The position numbers and the translations under genes are program-made. 64,000 bases of DNA from Streptomyces sp. NRRL B-1140 (GTDB taxonomy: Bacteria; Actinomycetota; Actinomycetes; Streptomycetales; Streptomycetaceae). The stretch covers positions 1-64,000 of the forward strand of contig NZ_LGEA01000115.1 in NCBI RefSeq assembly GCF_001280065.1, read 5' to 3'. The notes under the pieces are model-generated. The model was not told where the DNA came from and searched no databases. It worked only from the letters and a program-made list of their open reading frames with translations. Of this stretch, positions 1 through 8,708 are shown piece by piece. The first letter of the stretch is position 1, and each line of letters begins with the position of its first letter.

Positions 1-381
1 CACCACTCCCGCGAGGTCGGAGCCGATGATGTGGTACGGCAGGTCATGGCGCTTGGCCAGGTCGCTGGTGCGGCCGTAGCGCTCCAGGAAGCCGAAGGTG
101 GACAGCGGCTCGAAGATCGAGGTCCACACCGAGTTGTAGTTCACCGACGAGGCCATGACGGCCACCAGGGCCTCGCCCGGGCCGAGCTCGGGCAGCGGCA
201 CCTCGTCCAGGTGGATCGACTTGCGGGGGTCCTTGTCGCGGGTCTCGAGGCCCGCGAACATCTCCGTCTCGTCCTTGTGCACGGTGATCGCGCGGTACGA
301 CTCGGGGAGCGGGAGGGCGGCGAAGTCCTCCGACGTGGAGTCGGGCGACTGGATCGCGGCCAGGATGTCCTTAACGGTCAC
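1..381 (-). CDS. ccr: Crotonyl-CoA carboxylase/reductase, N-terminal part (runs off window start)
   Basis: The first 127 codons are present; the gene continues past base 1. The start is GTG at 381 with a GGAGG site eight bases upstream. The protein opens with the N-terminal segment typical of actinobacterial Ccr, including an IHLDEVPLPELGPGEALV stretch, a VNYNSVWTSIFEPLSTF stretch and the MDR-fold motif HIIGSDLAGVV. Known role of the family: NADPH-dependent reductive carboxylation of crotonyl-CoA to ethylmalonyl-CoA, the committed step of the ethylmalonyl-CoA pathway and a source of C4 polyketide extender units. The tandem 3-hydroxybutyryl-CoA dehydrogenase gene upstream on the same strand would feed crotonyl-CoA towards it. 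It has its own promoter (see 577-605) behind a terminator, so it is probably transcribed separately from the TetR gene. The NADPH and active-site regions lie outside the window. Confidence 0.9.
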   Translation of the reverse strand, partial: MTVKDILAAIQSPDSTSEDFAALPLPESYRAITVHKDETEMFAGLETRDKDPRKSIHLDEVPLPELGPGEALVAVMASSVNYNSVWTSIFEPLSTFGFLERYGRTSDLAKRHDLPYHIIGSDLAGVV

Positions 382-576
382 GGTGTTGCCTCCGGCGGTG
401 AGCGCCCTGAGGGAGGGGCGCCGATGGGTTCGTCGGTGCTGCTGAGGGTTGAGGGTGTGCCGTCGGTTCGGCGGTGGTGCTGATCGGCAGCGCTGGGTGG
501 CGCGGGAGGTTGCCTGTGACGCAGGCGCCGGGCGGACGAGCGGGTGAGCTCGCTGGGACGTCGTCCGGACTCCTTC

Positions 577-605
577 AACGTATGACACCGCGTGTCACCC
601 CGCAA
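577..605 (-). promoter_or_regulatory. Probable ccr promoter with a palindromic operator in its spacer
   Basis: On the minus strand the sequence reads TTGCGG-N17-TACGTT, a good vegetative (HrdB-type) promoter. The 17-base spacer contains TGACAC-N3-GTGTCA (583-597), a perfect inverted repeat of the size bound by TetR-family dimers. Initiation would fall near 570, giving a leader of about 190 bases before the GTG at 381. The neighbouring TetR gene is the obvious candidate repressor. A second small repeat, GGCACT-N1-AGTGCC, lies just upstream of the -35 box. The rest of the 382-716 gap holds nothing else I can identify. Confidence 0.55.
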
Positions 606-716
606 GGCACTGAGTGCCAGAACTTGGCCTCAGATGAAATCTTTACGTAACAAATGAGCGATGATCGATCGAACAGGCTCGGCAAGGGCCTGCAAAACGG
701 CCTCTGACATGCCAAA

Positions 717-740
717 ACGGCCACCCCGAAGGGTGGCCGT
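717..740 (-). terminator. Rho-independent terminator after the TetR gene
   Basis: A 10-bp perfect stem (717-726 with 731-740) closes a CGAA tetraloop and, read on the minus strand, is followed by a run of T (714-716). It lies 22 bases beyond the TetR stop codon and separates that transcript from ccr. Confidence 0.8.
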
Positions 741-761
741 CATCACATGGCTGAAGGGGGC

Positions 762-1571
762 TCAGCGCTCCTTGAGTGCCTGCTCGATGGTCCGCATGAC
801 CTCGTCCAGCGGGGCGTCGGTGCGGGCGACCGTCACCAGCACCTCACCCTGCGCCGAGGCGGTGGCCACGGCCGGCTGCGGTTCCGTGGAACGCCCGGCC
901 CCGATGCCCGTGCCGAACGTCTTGCGCACGATCGCGAACGCGTGGTCCAGCTGCGCCTCCACGTCGCCCTGGCCGCCCGCGCGCAGCCAGCGGCGCAGCA
1001 CGTGGTTGTGGGCCGTGACGACCGCGGACGCGGCGACCTCCGCCAGCAGCGGGTCGTCGTTGGCGTCGTCGGCGTGCGCCCGCTCGTCGAAGTGGCCGAG
1101 GAGGTAGCGGGTGAACAGGCGCTCGTAGCGGGCCACCGACGCGATCTCCGCCTCGCGCAGGGTGGGCACCTCGCGCGTCAGCTTGTAGCGGGCGACCGAG
1201 ATCTCCGGCCGCGCCGCGTACATCCGCATGACCTCCTTGATGCCACGGCACACCGTGTCGAGCGGATGCTCGTGCGCGGGCGCCGCGTTGAGCACCGCCT
1301 CGGCCCGGATCAGGGTGTCGTCGTGATCGGGGAAGATCGCCTCTTCCTTGGAGCGGAAGTGGCGGAAGAAGGTGCGGCGGGCGACGCCGGCCTGGGCCGC
1401 GATTTCGTCGACGGTGGTCGCCTCGTACCCCTTGGTCGCGAACAGCTCCATCGCGGCGGCCGCCAGTTCCCGGCGCATCTTGAGCCGCTGGGCGGCGGCG
1501 CGGGAGCCGGCGGCACTCTCCGGCGCGTCGGCCGTGGCCGGGGTACGTGAGGACTTGGCGGGCTGGGGCAT
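762..1571 (-). CDS. TetR-family transcriptional regulator
   Basis: A 269-residue protein with a TetR-type helix-turn-helix near residues 45-85 (TVDEIAAQAGVARRTFFRHF, followed by SKEEAI). A Pro/Ala-rich N-terminal extension of about 35 residues precedes it, and a long alpha-helical ligand domain follows. It sits between ccr and the hydroxybutyryl-CoA dehydrogenase gene on the same strand, which points to local control of C4-CoA genes by an acyl-CoA or similar ligand; this is inference. The perfect palindrome inside the ccr promoter is its most likely target. The start is uncertain: ATG 1571 is used here, ATG 1589 is also in frame, and neither has a strong ribosome site. Confidence 0.85.
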   Translation of the reverse strand: MPQPAKSSRTPATADAPESAAGSRAAAQRLKMRRELAAAAMELFATKGYEATTVDEIAAQAGVARRTFFRHFRSKEEAIFPDHDDTLIRAEAVLNAAPAHEHPLDTVCRGIKEVMRMYAARPEISVARYKLTREVPTLREAEIASVARYERLFTRYLLGHFDERAHADDANDDPLLAEVAASAVVTAHNHVLRRWLRAGGQGDVEAQLDHAFAIVRKTFGTGIGAGRSTEPQPAVATASAQGEVLVTVARTDAPLDEVMRTIEQALKER

Positions 1572-1731
1572 GCCCTGAACGTACTGCATGTGCGCAGCTC
1601 GCCGCGCGTGGCCCGGTTCTTCCCCGGTGTCCGGGGACGGGCCGGGGGCGGCCCGCCCGGCCGGGTGGAACCGGTCCGGGCCGAGCAGGCCACCCCACTC
1701 CGCGCCGGACCGGAACCAGTCGCCGGGACGC

Positions 1732-3537
1732 TCAGCGCTTGGCATATTCGCGGAAGCCACGGCCGGTCTTGCGGCCGAGGCAGCCCGCGGCCACCAGGTG
1801 CTCCAGCAGCGGCGCCGGAGCGAGCCCCGGGTCGCGGAACTCGCGGTGCAGGACCTTCTCGATGGCGAGCGAGACGTCCAGTCCGACGACGTCCAGCAGC
1901 TCGAACGGACCCATCGGGTAACCGCCGCCGAGCTTCATCGCCGCGTCGATGTCGTCGAGCGAGGCGTAGTGCTCCTCCACCATCTTGATCGCGTTGTTGA
2001 GGTACGGGAAGAGCAGCGCGTTCACGATGAAACCGGCGCGGTCACCGCAGTCCACCGGGTGCTTCCTGATCCGGCCGCAGACCTCGCGGACCGTGGCGTG
2101 GACGTCGTCGGCGGTCAGCACCGTGCGCACGACCTCGACCAGCTTCATGGCCGGCGCCGGGTTGAAGAAGTGCATGCCGATCACGTCCTGCGGGCGCGAG
2201 GTGGCCCGGGCGCAGGCGACGACCGGCAGCGAGGAGGTCGTGGTGGCCAGGATCGCGCCCGGCTTGCAGACCTTGTCCAGGGCCGCGAACAGCTGCCGCT
2301 TGACCTCCAGGTCCTCGGCGACCGCCTCCACGGCCAGGTCGACGCCGGCGAAGTCCTCGTAGGTGCCGGTGGCCGTGATGCGGTCCAGGGCCCCGGCGGC
2401 CGCCTCGGCGGTCATCCGGCCCTTGTCGACCGAGCGGGACAGGGACTTGCCGATCCGGGCCTTCGCGGTCTGCGCCTTCTCCGCGCTGCGGGCGGCGAGG
2501 ACCACCTCGTACCCGGCCTTGGCGAAGACCTCGGCGATACCGGAGGCCATGGTGCCCGAGCCCGCGACACCCACCGAGCGGATCTCCCGCCCGGGGACCA
2601 GGTCGCCGCCCTCCAGCGGGGTCAGCGCGTCCCGCACGACGGTCGCGCTGCCCGGCGCCTCGTAGGTGTAGAAGCCACGCCCCGCCTTGCGGCCGGTCAG
2701 ACCCGCCTCGCTGAGCTGCTTGAGGATCGGGGCCGGCGCGTGCAGACGGTCGCGGGAGGCGGCGTACATGGCCTCCAGGACCGTGCGCGCGGTGTCGACG
2801 CCGATCAGGTCGAGCAGCGCCAGCGGGCCCATCGGTAGTCCGCAGCCCAGCCGCATCGCGGCGTCGATGTCCTCGCGGGAGGCGTACTTCGCCTCGTACA
2901 TCGCGGCCGCCTGGTTGAGGTAGCCGAACAGCAGGCCGTCCGCGACGAAACCGGGGCGGTCGCCGACCGCGACGGGCTCCTTGCCCAGGTCGAGCGCGAG
3001 GTCGGTGACCGCCGTGACGGCGGCCGGCGCGGTCAGGACCGAGGAGACGACCTCCACCAGCTTCATGGCCGGGGCGGGGTTGAAGAAGTGCAGACCCAGC
3101 ACCCGCTCGGGGCGGGAGGAGTCGGCGGCCAGCCGGGTCACGGACAGGGCGTTGGTGCCGGTCGCCAGGATCGTCTCGGGGCGCACGATCCCGTCCAGCT
3201 CCCGGAAGATCTGCTGCTTGATCTCGTACGATTCCGGGGCCACCTCGATGACCAGGTCGGCGTCGGCCGCGGTGCGCAGGTCACCGGAGGTGCGGACACG
3301 GCCGAGGATCTCGGCGCGCTCCTGCTCGGTCAGCCGGCCGCGCTCGACGCCGCGCGCGGTGGAGGCCTCCAGCGCGGCCACGCACTTCGCGGCCTGGGCC
3401 TCGCTGATGTCGATGCCGACGACCGTGCGGCCGGCCTTGGCGAGGACCTCGGCGATGCCGGTGCCCATCGTGCCGAGGCCGACGACGGCGACGGTCTGCA
3501 GCGTGGACTGGGACGGGTCGGAAAGGGGAGAGGCCAT
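1732..3537 (-). CDS. Tandem (double-domain) 3-hydroxybutyryl-CoA dehydrogenase
   Basis: A 601-residue protein made of two complete 3-hydroxyacyl-CoA dehydrogenase units. Each has an NAD-binding Rossmann motif (GLGTMGTG at residues 20-27, GSGTMASG at 326-333), the catalytic His block HFFNPAPAMKLVEVV (His150 and His456), and a C-terminal helical dimerisation domain with a PMGP motif. Normal family members are about 280-300 residues with one unit, so this is an internal duplication/fusion with both active sites apparently intact. It would interconvert acetoacetyl-CoA and 3-hydroxybutyryl-CoA, upstream of crotonyl-CoA and Ccr. The ATG at 3537 follows a CTGGAG ribosome site. An in-frame extension upstream is open but has low-complexity coding and no ribosome site. 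Confidence 0.9.
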   Translation of the reverse strand: MASPLSDPSQSTLQTVAVVGLGTMGTGIAEVLAKAGRTVVGIDISEAQAAKCVAALEASTARGVERGRLTEQERAEILGRVRTSGDLRTAADADLVIEVAPESYEIKQQIFRELDGIVRPETILATGTNALSVTRLAADSSRPERVLGLHFFNPAPAMKLVEVVSSVLTAPAAVTAVTDLALDLGKEPVAVGDRPGFVADGLLFGYLNQAAAMYEAKYASREDIDAAMRLGCGLPMGPLALLDLIGVDTARTVLEAMYAASRDRLHAPAPILKQLSEAGLTGRKAGRGFYTYEAPGSATVVRDALTPLEGGDLVPGREIRSVGVAGSGTMASGIAEVFAKAGYEVVLAARSAEKAQTAKARIGKSLSRSVDKGRMTAEAAAGALDRITATGTYEDFAGVDLAVEAVAEDLEVKRQLFAALDKVCKPGAILATTTSSLPVVACARATSRPQDVIGMHFFNPAPAMKLVEVVRTVLTADDVHATVREVCGRIRKHPVDCGDRAGFIVNALLFPYLNNAIKMVEEHYASLDDIDAAMKLGGGYPMGPFELLDVVGLDVSLAIEKVLHREFRDPGLAPAPLLEHLVAAGCLGRKTGRGFREYAKR

Positions 3538-3822
3538 CGCGGGACTCCAGGATGAGGGTGACGACGGGGAACGCGCTCCGGGTGCGCCGAAGGGGGCCCG
3601 GCGGGAGCCGGACCACGGGCGCACCGGGTGCGTGATGAGTGCGGGTGCTGGCCGGGCTGCGAAGCGCACACGCCCGGTGCCGCCTCCACGGGCGTGCACA
3701 CGCCCGGGATGAACGGTGATTCCGACCGGCCCTGTCCCGGGGCCGAGCCGTACTGCGGTACCTGAGGCACCGAACCGACTGCTCCCGCGACAGCCGCGTC
3801 ACCAGACCGCCGCGAGGAAATG

Positions 3823-3867
3823 CGAGTGGGTAACTCGCTCGTCTGAGCTTAACCGGCGGGTAACGAG
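3823..3867. promoter_or_regulatory. Candidate operator cluster between divergent genes
   Basis: The 395-base gap 3538-3932 separates the dehydrogenase gene (minus) from the HEAT-repeat gene (plus). It contains GAGT-N5-ACTC (3824-3836) and the near-palindrome TTAACC-N3-GGGTAA (3849-3863). Both include the heptamer GGGTAAC, and the two copies are spaced by 30 bases. This looks like paired binding sites for a regulator of the divergent promoters. No clear -35/-10 pair could be assigned, and nothing else is visible in the gap. Confidence 0.35.
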
Positions 3868-3932
3868 CGCGCCAGCCCCCGGGTTTGTGATGTACGTCCC
3901 GCCCGGCTCGCGACGCCCCTAACCTCTGAGGC

Positions 3933-4508
3933 ATGGACGAAGAGTTGCGATCACTCACGGAGCGCTTACGGAAGGAGTCGGGGGCACCGCCGGCGTTCGA
4001 GCGGCTCGTGGCGACCGACGACCTCGACGCCCTGGCGGCGACGCTCACCGAGCCCGGGCAGCACCTGTGGGCGAGGGAGCTGGCGGCGTTCCGGCTGGGG
4101 CTCGCGCGGGACCGGCGGGCCTTCGAGGCCCTGGTGCTGTTGCTCAACCACCGCGACCCCCCGCGCTGTGCCTCCGCCGCCCACGCCCTCGCCCGGCTCG
4201 GCGACCCGCGCACCGCCCGCGCCGCCGCAGCCCTCGCCACCAACGAACTGCGCGTCGCCTACGCCCTGCACCCGGTGCGGCTCCTGGTCGAGCTGCGCGC
4301 CCCCGAGGCGGTGCCCGCGCTGATCACGACGCTCGAACGGCGGCTGCGCCCGCACGACCCGTACCGGCGGGTGGCCCTCGCCTGTGTGGACGGGCTCGGT
4401 GCGCTGGGTGACGTCCGGGCCGCACCCGTGTTGAACGAGGCCCTCGCGCATCCGGCACTGGCCGAGGCGGCGGTGCGGGCGCTCGGGCGGATCCCGAGGC
4501 AGAGGTGA
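3933..4508 (+). CDS. HEAT-repeat protein
   Basis: A 191-residue, all-helical protein built of repeated helix pairs rich in Ala, Leu and Arg, with spaced LGDPRTARAAAAL and LGDVRAAPVLNEAL blocks typical of PBS-lyase/HEAT repeats. There is no signal peptide, membrane segment or catalytic motif, so a cytoplasmic protein-protein scaffold is the likely role. It is convergent with the GNAT gene, the two stop codons lying only two bases apart, and divergent from the dehydrogenase gene. I cannot assign a partner. Confidence 0.75.
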   Translation: MDEELRSLTERLRKESGAPPAFERLVATDDLDALAATLTEPGQHLWARELAAFRLGLARDRRAFEALVLLLNHRDPPRCASAAHALARLGDPRTARAAAALATNELRVAYALHPVRLLVELRAPEAVPALITTLERRLRPHDPYRRVALACVDGLGALGDVRAAPVLNEALAHPALAEAAVRALGRIPRQR

Positions 4509-4510
4509 CG

Positions 4511-5035
4511 TCAGCGGTCCAGGGGCCTGGCGTACCGCACCTCGGGAACGGTGACCCCGTCCACCTCGAAGGGCTCCTCGGCGCCGTCCGCGCTGAAACC
4601 CGCCCGCTCGTAGAACCGGCGGGCCCGGTCGTTGTCCCTGAGCACCCACAGCAGGAGACGGCCGTGGCCCGCGGCGGAGCAGCGCGCGACGGACTCGGCG
4701 AGCAGCGCCCGCCCGGCCCCCCGGCCCACCTGATCCGGGTGGACGTAGATGGCGTACAACTCGGCGTCCTCCGTGAGGGCCTCGCCCTCTCGGTACGGCC
4801 CGTGGCAGGCCCAGCCGACGAGTTCGCCGCCGGGGTCCTCGGCGACCAGGTTCAGCACGCTGCCGTCACTGTGCGAGAGGTGCGCACGACGGCGCTCGGC
4901 GTCCTCCTCGACGCTGAGCCCGTCCAGGTACGACTGGGGGATCAGGCCCCGGTAGGCGCTGCGCCAGCCGCCGATGCGGATCTCCGCGACGCGGTCGCAG
5001 TCGGCGAGCGTCATCTCCCGTATCCGCACGCTCAT
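4511..5035 (-). CDS. GNAT-family N-acetyltransferase
   Basis: A 174-residue protein with the GNAT layout: an N-terminal RIREMTLADCDRVAEI strand-helix, the acetyl-CoA binding motif A (YVHPDQVGRGAGRALL near residues 95-110), and motif B ending in DNDRARRFYERAGF (near 135-150). The length is normal for a single-domain GNAT. The acceptor substrate cannot be told from the sequence and the neighbours give no hint. The start at ATG 5035 matches the family N-terminus. Confidence 0.85.
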   Translation of the reverse strand: MSVRIREMTLADCDRVAEIRIGGWRSAYRGLIPQSYLDGLSVEEDAERRRAHLSHSDGSVLNLVAEDPGGELVGWACHGPYREGEALTEDAELYAIYVHPDQVGRGAGRALLAESVARCSAAGHGRLLLWVLRDNDRARRFYERAGFSADGAEEPFEVDGVTVPEVRYARPLDR

Positions 5036-5176
5036 GACGCGACCGGGGACGTGAAGCGGAAGCGGGCGGCTGCAGCGCAGCGGCCCGGGGCGGAAATGCT
5101 CGTCAGCTCACTCATGCGCCCATGGTGGACCATGGCTCCGACGGCGACCGCCCGCCCCCGACGGTGCGGCAGCGGC

Positions 5177-6766
5177 TCAGTGGCGGAAGCCGAGCAGGGC
5201 GTGCAGCACCGCGCCGTCGGAGGAGGCCGACGCCGCCCTGTCCGACGTCGTCGTGGGGGGCTTCGGTTCGGGCAGCGCGTCGCACACCGCGTCCGCCTCG
5301 CCGAGACCACGCGGCACCGTGCCGTCGGTCAGGTAGGCCGCCAGGTGCTTGTCCAGGCAGGCGTTGCCGCTCAGCGTGATGCCGTGGTTGCCGCCGCCCT
5401 GCTCGACCACCAGGCTGGAACCGGCCAGCAGGCGGTGCATGGTGACACCGCCCTCGTACGGCGTGGCCGCGTCGGCGGTCGCCTGGAACAGCAGCACCGG
5501 TGGCAGCTTGCCGTTCGCCACGTTCACCGGGCGCAGCGACTCCGTCGGCCAGAACGCGCACGGCGCGTTGTACCAGGCGTTGTTCCAGGTCATGAACGGC
5601 GCCTTCTCGTACGCCCCCCAGTTGTCCTTGCGCCACTGGTGCCAGTCACGCGGCCAGAAGGCGTCCCGGCACTGCACCGCCGCGTAGACGCTGTAGCTGT
5701 TGTCGTCGGCGGCGTCGATCGCGCCGAAGTCCTTGTAGGCCTCGACCAGCGGTTCGGCGTTCTTGCGGTTCACGTACGCCGCGAACGCCTCGGCCAGAGG
5801 GGGCCAGTACCCGTTGAAGTAGGCTCCCGGGAGGTAGGTGTCCTCGAGCTCCGCGGCGCCCACCCGGCCGCCCGCGGGCTTCCGGGCCAGAGTCGCCCGC
5901 ATGGCGTACCAGGTGGCTTCGACCCGTTCCGGGTCGGTGCCGAGCCGGTACCGCGCGTCGTGCCTGGCGACCCAGGCCAGGAAGGCGCGGTGACGGTCGT
6001 TGAAGGCGTGGTCCTGGTTGAGGTTGGCGGTGTACCACACGTCGGTGGGGTCGGCGACCGAGTCCAGGGCCAGGCGCCTCACCCGCTGCGGGTACAGACC
6101 GGCGTAGACCGCGCCCAGGTAGGTGCCGTACGAGTAGCCGAAGTAGTTGATCTTCTGTGCGCCCAGGGCCTGCCGGATCGCCTCGATGTCGTGTGCGGCG
6201 CTGATCGTGTCGATGTACGGCAGCAGGTGCCCGTGTTTCCGGGTGCAGGCGGCCGCGAACGATTTGGCGCGTGCGAGATTGGCCCGCTCGGCCTCGGGTG
6301 TGCTCGGCACGGAGTCCGGGCGCACGGGGCCGAAGTAGCCGGGCTCGCAGTTCAGCGCCGGTCTGCTGGCACCCACTCCACGCGGGTCGAAGCCGATGAC
6401 GTCGTACTGGGCCGCGACCTCCTTGGGCAGCGTGGCCGCGACGAAACCGGCGAGGGCGAGGCCGTCGCCGCCGGGGCCGCCGGGGTTGACCAGAAGCGGG
6501 CCCTGGAACCTCTCGGCGGTGTGCGGGACGCGGGACAGCGCGAGGGTGACCTGCCGGCCGTCCGGGTGCGCGTGGTCGAGCGGCACCTTGAGGGACGCGC
6601 ACTGGAGCGACGGATACGCTGTGGTGCCGCACTTCCTCCAGCTGGGTTTCGCCGGGCGGGAGGTGCTTGCGGAGGGCGGTGCGCTCGCCTCGGCGGGCAC
6701 GGCCGTGAGGCTCCCGGCCAGCGCGACGGCGGCGGCGCCGCACAGCACGGCTGCGCGTGTTCTCAT
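5177..6766 (-). CDS. Secreted tripeptidyl aminopeptidase (alpha/beta hydrolase, S33 type)
   Basis: A 529-residue protein beginning with a Sec signal peptide (MRTR followed by an Ala/Leu/Val core and an Ala-rich cleavage region near residue 27). The alpha/beta hydrolase core has an oxyanion segment NPGGPGGDG, the nucleophile elbow GYSYGTY, an acid in ATADAATPYEG and the catalytic His in GGGNHG. The C-terminal TAP-like domain carries conserved Cys residues. Streptomyces homologues (Tap, SlpD, SlpE) release N-terminal tripeptides from extracellular proteins. The start ATG 6766 has a GGAAGG site. Last residues 500-529 are a low-complexity tail. Confidence 0.88.
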   Translation of the reverse strand: MRTRAAVLCGAAAVALAGSLTAVPAEASAPPSASTSRPAKPSWRKCGTTAYPSLQCASLKVPLDHAHPDGRQVTLALSRVPHTAERFQGPLLVNPGGPGGDGLALAGFVAATLPKEVAAQYDVIGFDPRGVGASRPALNCEPGYFGPVRPDSVPSTPEAERANLARAKSFAAACTRKHGHLLPYIDTISAAHDIEAIRQALGAQKINYFGYSYGTYLGAVYAGLYPQRVRRLALDSVADPTDVWYTANLNQDHAFNDRHRAFLAWVARHDARYRLGTDPERVEATWYAMRATLARKPAGGRVGAAELEDTYLPGAYFNGYWPPLAEAFAAYVNRKNAEPLVEAYKDFGAIDAADDNSYSVYAAVQCRDAFWPRDWHQWRKDNWGAYEKAPFMTWNNAWYNAPCAFWPTESLRPVNVANGKLPPVLLFQATADAATPYEGGVTMHRLLAGSSLVVEQGGGNHGITLSGNACLDKHLAAYLTDGTVPRGLGEADAVCDALPEPKPPTTTSDRAASASSDGAVLHALLGFRH

Positions 6767-6900
6767 GGCGGCCTTCCAGGACAAGGGGGCGTCGGACCGC
6801 GGCTCACAGTCCTCGCCGATTCGTCCCGGCATACGACGCCGGCGGAACGTGTTCCGTCCAGACTTGACCCGAATGGGTCGCGGGATGCGCTCGAACGCTC

Positions 6901-7938
6901 CTAAAGGAGCGACAGTTGGGTCGGCTCGGACGAGGGGGGCTCGGCCGGTCCGGGCGGCCGGGTCCGGCGCGGTATCTCCGCGCGCGTGGGACCGATGCCG
7001 TACTCCTCGGCGAGTTCGTGCACCTGGCGCGTGATCCGCCGCTGGTACCACTTCGGGGCGTAGGAGCCCTCCGCGTACATCCGCTCGTAACGGGCCACCA
7101 GGTGCGGGTGATGCTGCTCCAGCCAGGTCATGAACCACTCGCGGGCGCCGGGCCGCAGATGCAGCACCAGCGGTGTCACGGAGGTGGCACCGGAGGCCGC
7201 GATCGCCCGTACCGTGGCGCGCAGTTGTGCGGGGCTGTCGCTCAGGAACGGGATCACCGGTGCCATCAGCACTCCGCAGCCGATGCCGTGTTCGCCGAAG
7301 GCGCGCACGACCTCCAGGCGCCGCTCGGGCGCCGGTGTGCCCGGCTCCACGGTGCGCCACAGCTCCTGGTCGGTGAAGCCGACGGAGACGGAGATGCCGA
7401 CGTCGGTCACCTGTGCCGCCTGTTCGATCAGCTCCAGGTCGCGCAGGATGAGGGTGCCCTTGGTCAGGATGGAGAAGGGGTTCGCGTGGTCGCGCAGGGC
7501 CGCGATGATGCCCGGCATCAGGCGGTAGCGGCCCTCGGCGCGCTGGTAGCAGTCGACGTTGGTGCCCATCGCGATGTGCTCGCCCTGCCACCGGCGCGAA
7601 CCGAGCTGCCGGCGCAGCAGCTGCGGAGCGTTGACCTTGACCACGATCTGGCTGTCGAAGCCGAGGCCCGTGTCGAGGTCGAGGTAGCTGTGCGTCTTGC
7701 GTGCGAAGCAGTACACGCACGCGTGTGAGCAGCCGCGATAGGGATTGACCGTCCACTGGAACGACATCCGTGAGACCGCCGGCACCCTGTTGATGATCGA
7801 GCGGGCCCGGATCTCGTGGAAGGTGATCCCGCGGAACTCCGGCGTGTCGAAGGTACGCGTGACCACCGCGTCCGCGCCGAACAGCCCGGCATCGGCCCGG
7901 CTGTGTTCGGAGTCCACGGTGAGGTTCTCCCAGCGCAT
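6901..7938 (-). CDS. Radical SAM protein (Rv2578c/PA0069 type)
   Basis: A 345-residue protein with the 4Fe-4S cluster motif C-x3-C-x2-C (CSHACVYC, near residues 70-77). It is followed by KVNAPQLLRRQL and a TIM-barrel-like core, the layout of the Rv2578c-like family related to spore photoproduct lyase. Substrates of this family are not established. The gene stands alone between the aminopeptidase gene (same strand, 134 bases downstream) and a divergent SRPBCC gene. The ATG at 7938 has a GAGG site just upstream. The Pro-rich C-terminus ends at a QLSLL tail. Confidence 0.85.
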   Translation of the reverse strand: MRWENLTVDSEHSRADAGLFGADAVVTRTFDTPEFRGITFHEIRARSIINRVPAVSRMSFQWTVNPYRGCSHACVYCFARKTHSYLDLDTGLGFDSQIVVKVNAPQLLRRQLGSRRWQGEHIAMGTNVDCYQRAEGRYRLMPGIIAALRDHANPFSILTKGTLILRDLELIEQAAQVTDVGISVSVGFTDQELWRTVEPGTPAPERRLEVVRAFGEHGIGCGVLMAPVIPFLSDSPAQLRATVRAIAASGATSVTPLVLHLRPGAREWFMTWLEQHHPHLVARYERMYAEGSYAPKWYQRRITRQVHELAEEYGIGPTRAEIPRRTRPPGPAEPPSSEPTQLSLL

Positions 7939-8107
7939 GACGCCTCCTCGGTAGCACTGACCACAGAATAGAACACATGTTCCCTTGATCGTGCGAGGGT
8001 GTTTTCCGAACGCGTCCGACCGGTTCGGCGACCCCGATTTGGGGGGCCGGGCGGCGGGGTGATTGGCTTGCCCCGACCCTCGAGCAACCAGGTCCTGGAG
8101 GAAAGCG

Positions 8108-8551
8108 ATGGCGCAGGTCGAGGCCACTACGGAGCGGATCGTCGCGGCGGACGCGGAGACGGTGTTCGACGCCCTCGCCGACTACAGCGGCACCCGCGCG
8201 AAGCTGCTGCCCGAGCAGTTCAGCGAGTACGAGGTGCGCGAGGGCGGTGACGGCGAGGGCACCCTCGTCCACTGGAAGCTCCAGGCCACCAGCAAGCGGG
8301 TGCGCGACTGCCTCCTGGAGGTCACCGAACCCACCGACGGCGAGCTGGTCGAGAAGGACCGCAACTCCTCCATGGTCACCACCTGGCGGGTCACCCCGGC
8401 CGGGGAGGGCAAGTCCCGGGCCGTCGTGACCACGACCTGGACCGGCGCCGGCGGCATCGGCGGCTTCTTCGAGAAGACCTTCGCGCCCAAGGGCCTCGGC
8501 CGGATCTACGACGCGATGCTCGCCAGGCTCGCCGCCGAGGTCGAGAAGTAG
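8108..8551 (+). CDS. SRPBCC-family protein (polyketide cyclase/START-like)
   Basis: A 147-residue protein with the helix-grip pattern: N-terminal ATTERIVAADAETVFDALADY, a central antiparallel beta sheet (VHWKLQ, MVTTWRV, RAVVTTTW) and a long C-terminal helix (GRIYDAMLARLAAEVEK). Such folds bind hydrophobic ligands and are used for lipid transfer, steroid binding or as polyketide cyclases. Nothing in the neighbourhood specifies the ligand. The ATG at 8108 follows GGAGG with good spacing. It is divergent from the radical SAM gene across 170 bases. Confidence 0.8.
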   Translation: MAQVEATTERIVAADAETVFDALADYSGTRAKLLPEQFSEYEVREGGDGEGTLVHWKLQATSKRVRDCLLEVTEPTDGELVEKDRNSSMVTTWRVTPAGEGKSRAVVTTTWTGAGGIGGFFEKTFAPKGLGRIYDAMLARLAAEVEK

Positions 8552-8708
8552 TCCTCCCAAAAGGCGGACATCCGAGGGGTGTTGCCCGCCCCTCACCGGT
8601 TCGGGTGATCTCCGTGCGGTCCGCTCCTGTGCCGTAACTCGTCGCGCTTGCTCGTAGTTGTCGCTTTTACGCGGGAATTGCGCGGCAGCGCGACGAGGGG
8701 AGCGGTGA

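Noticed and set aside
1610..1643. Terminator stem between the dehydrogenase and TetR genes
   Set aside because: The complementary segments form only a bulged, asymmetric stem in a very GC-rich stretch, with no T-run; it is not distinguishable from background.
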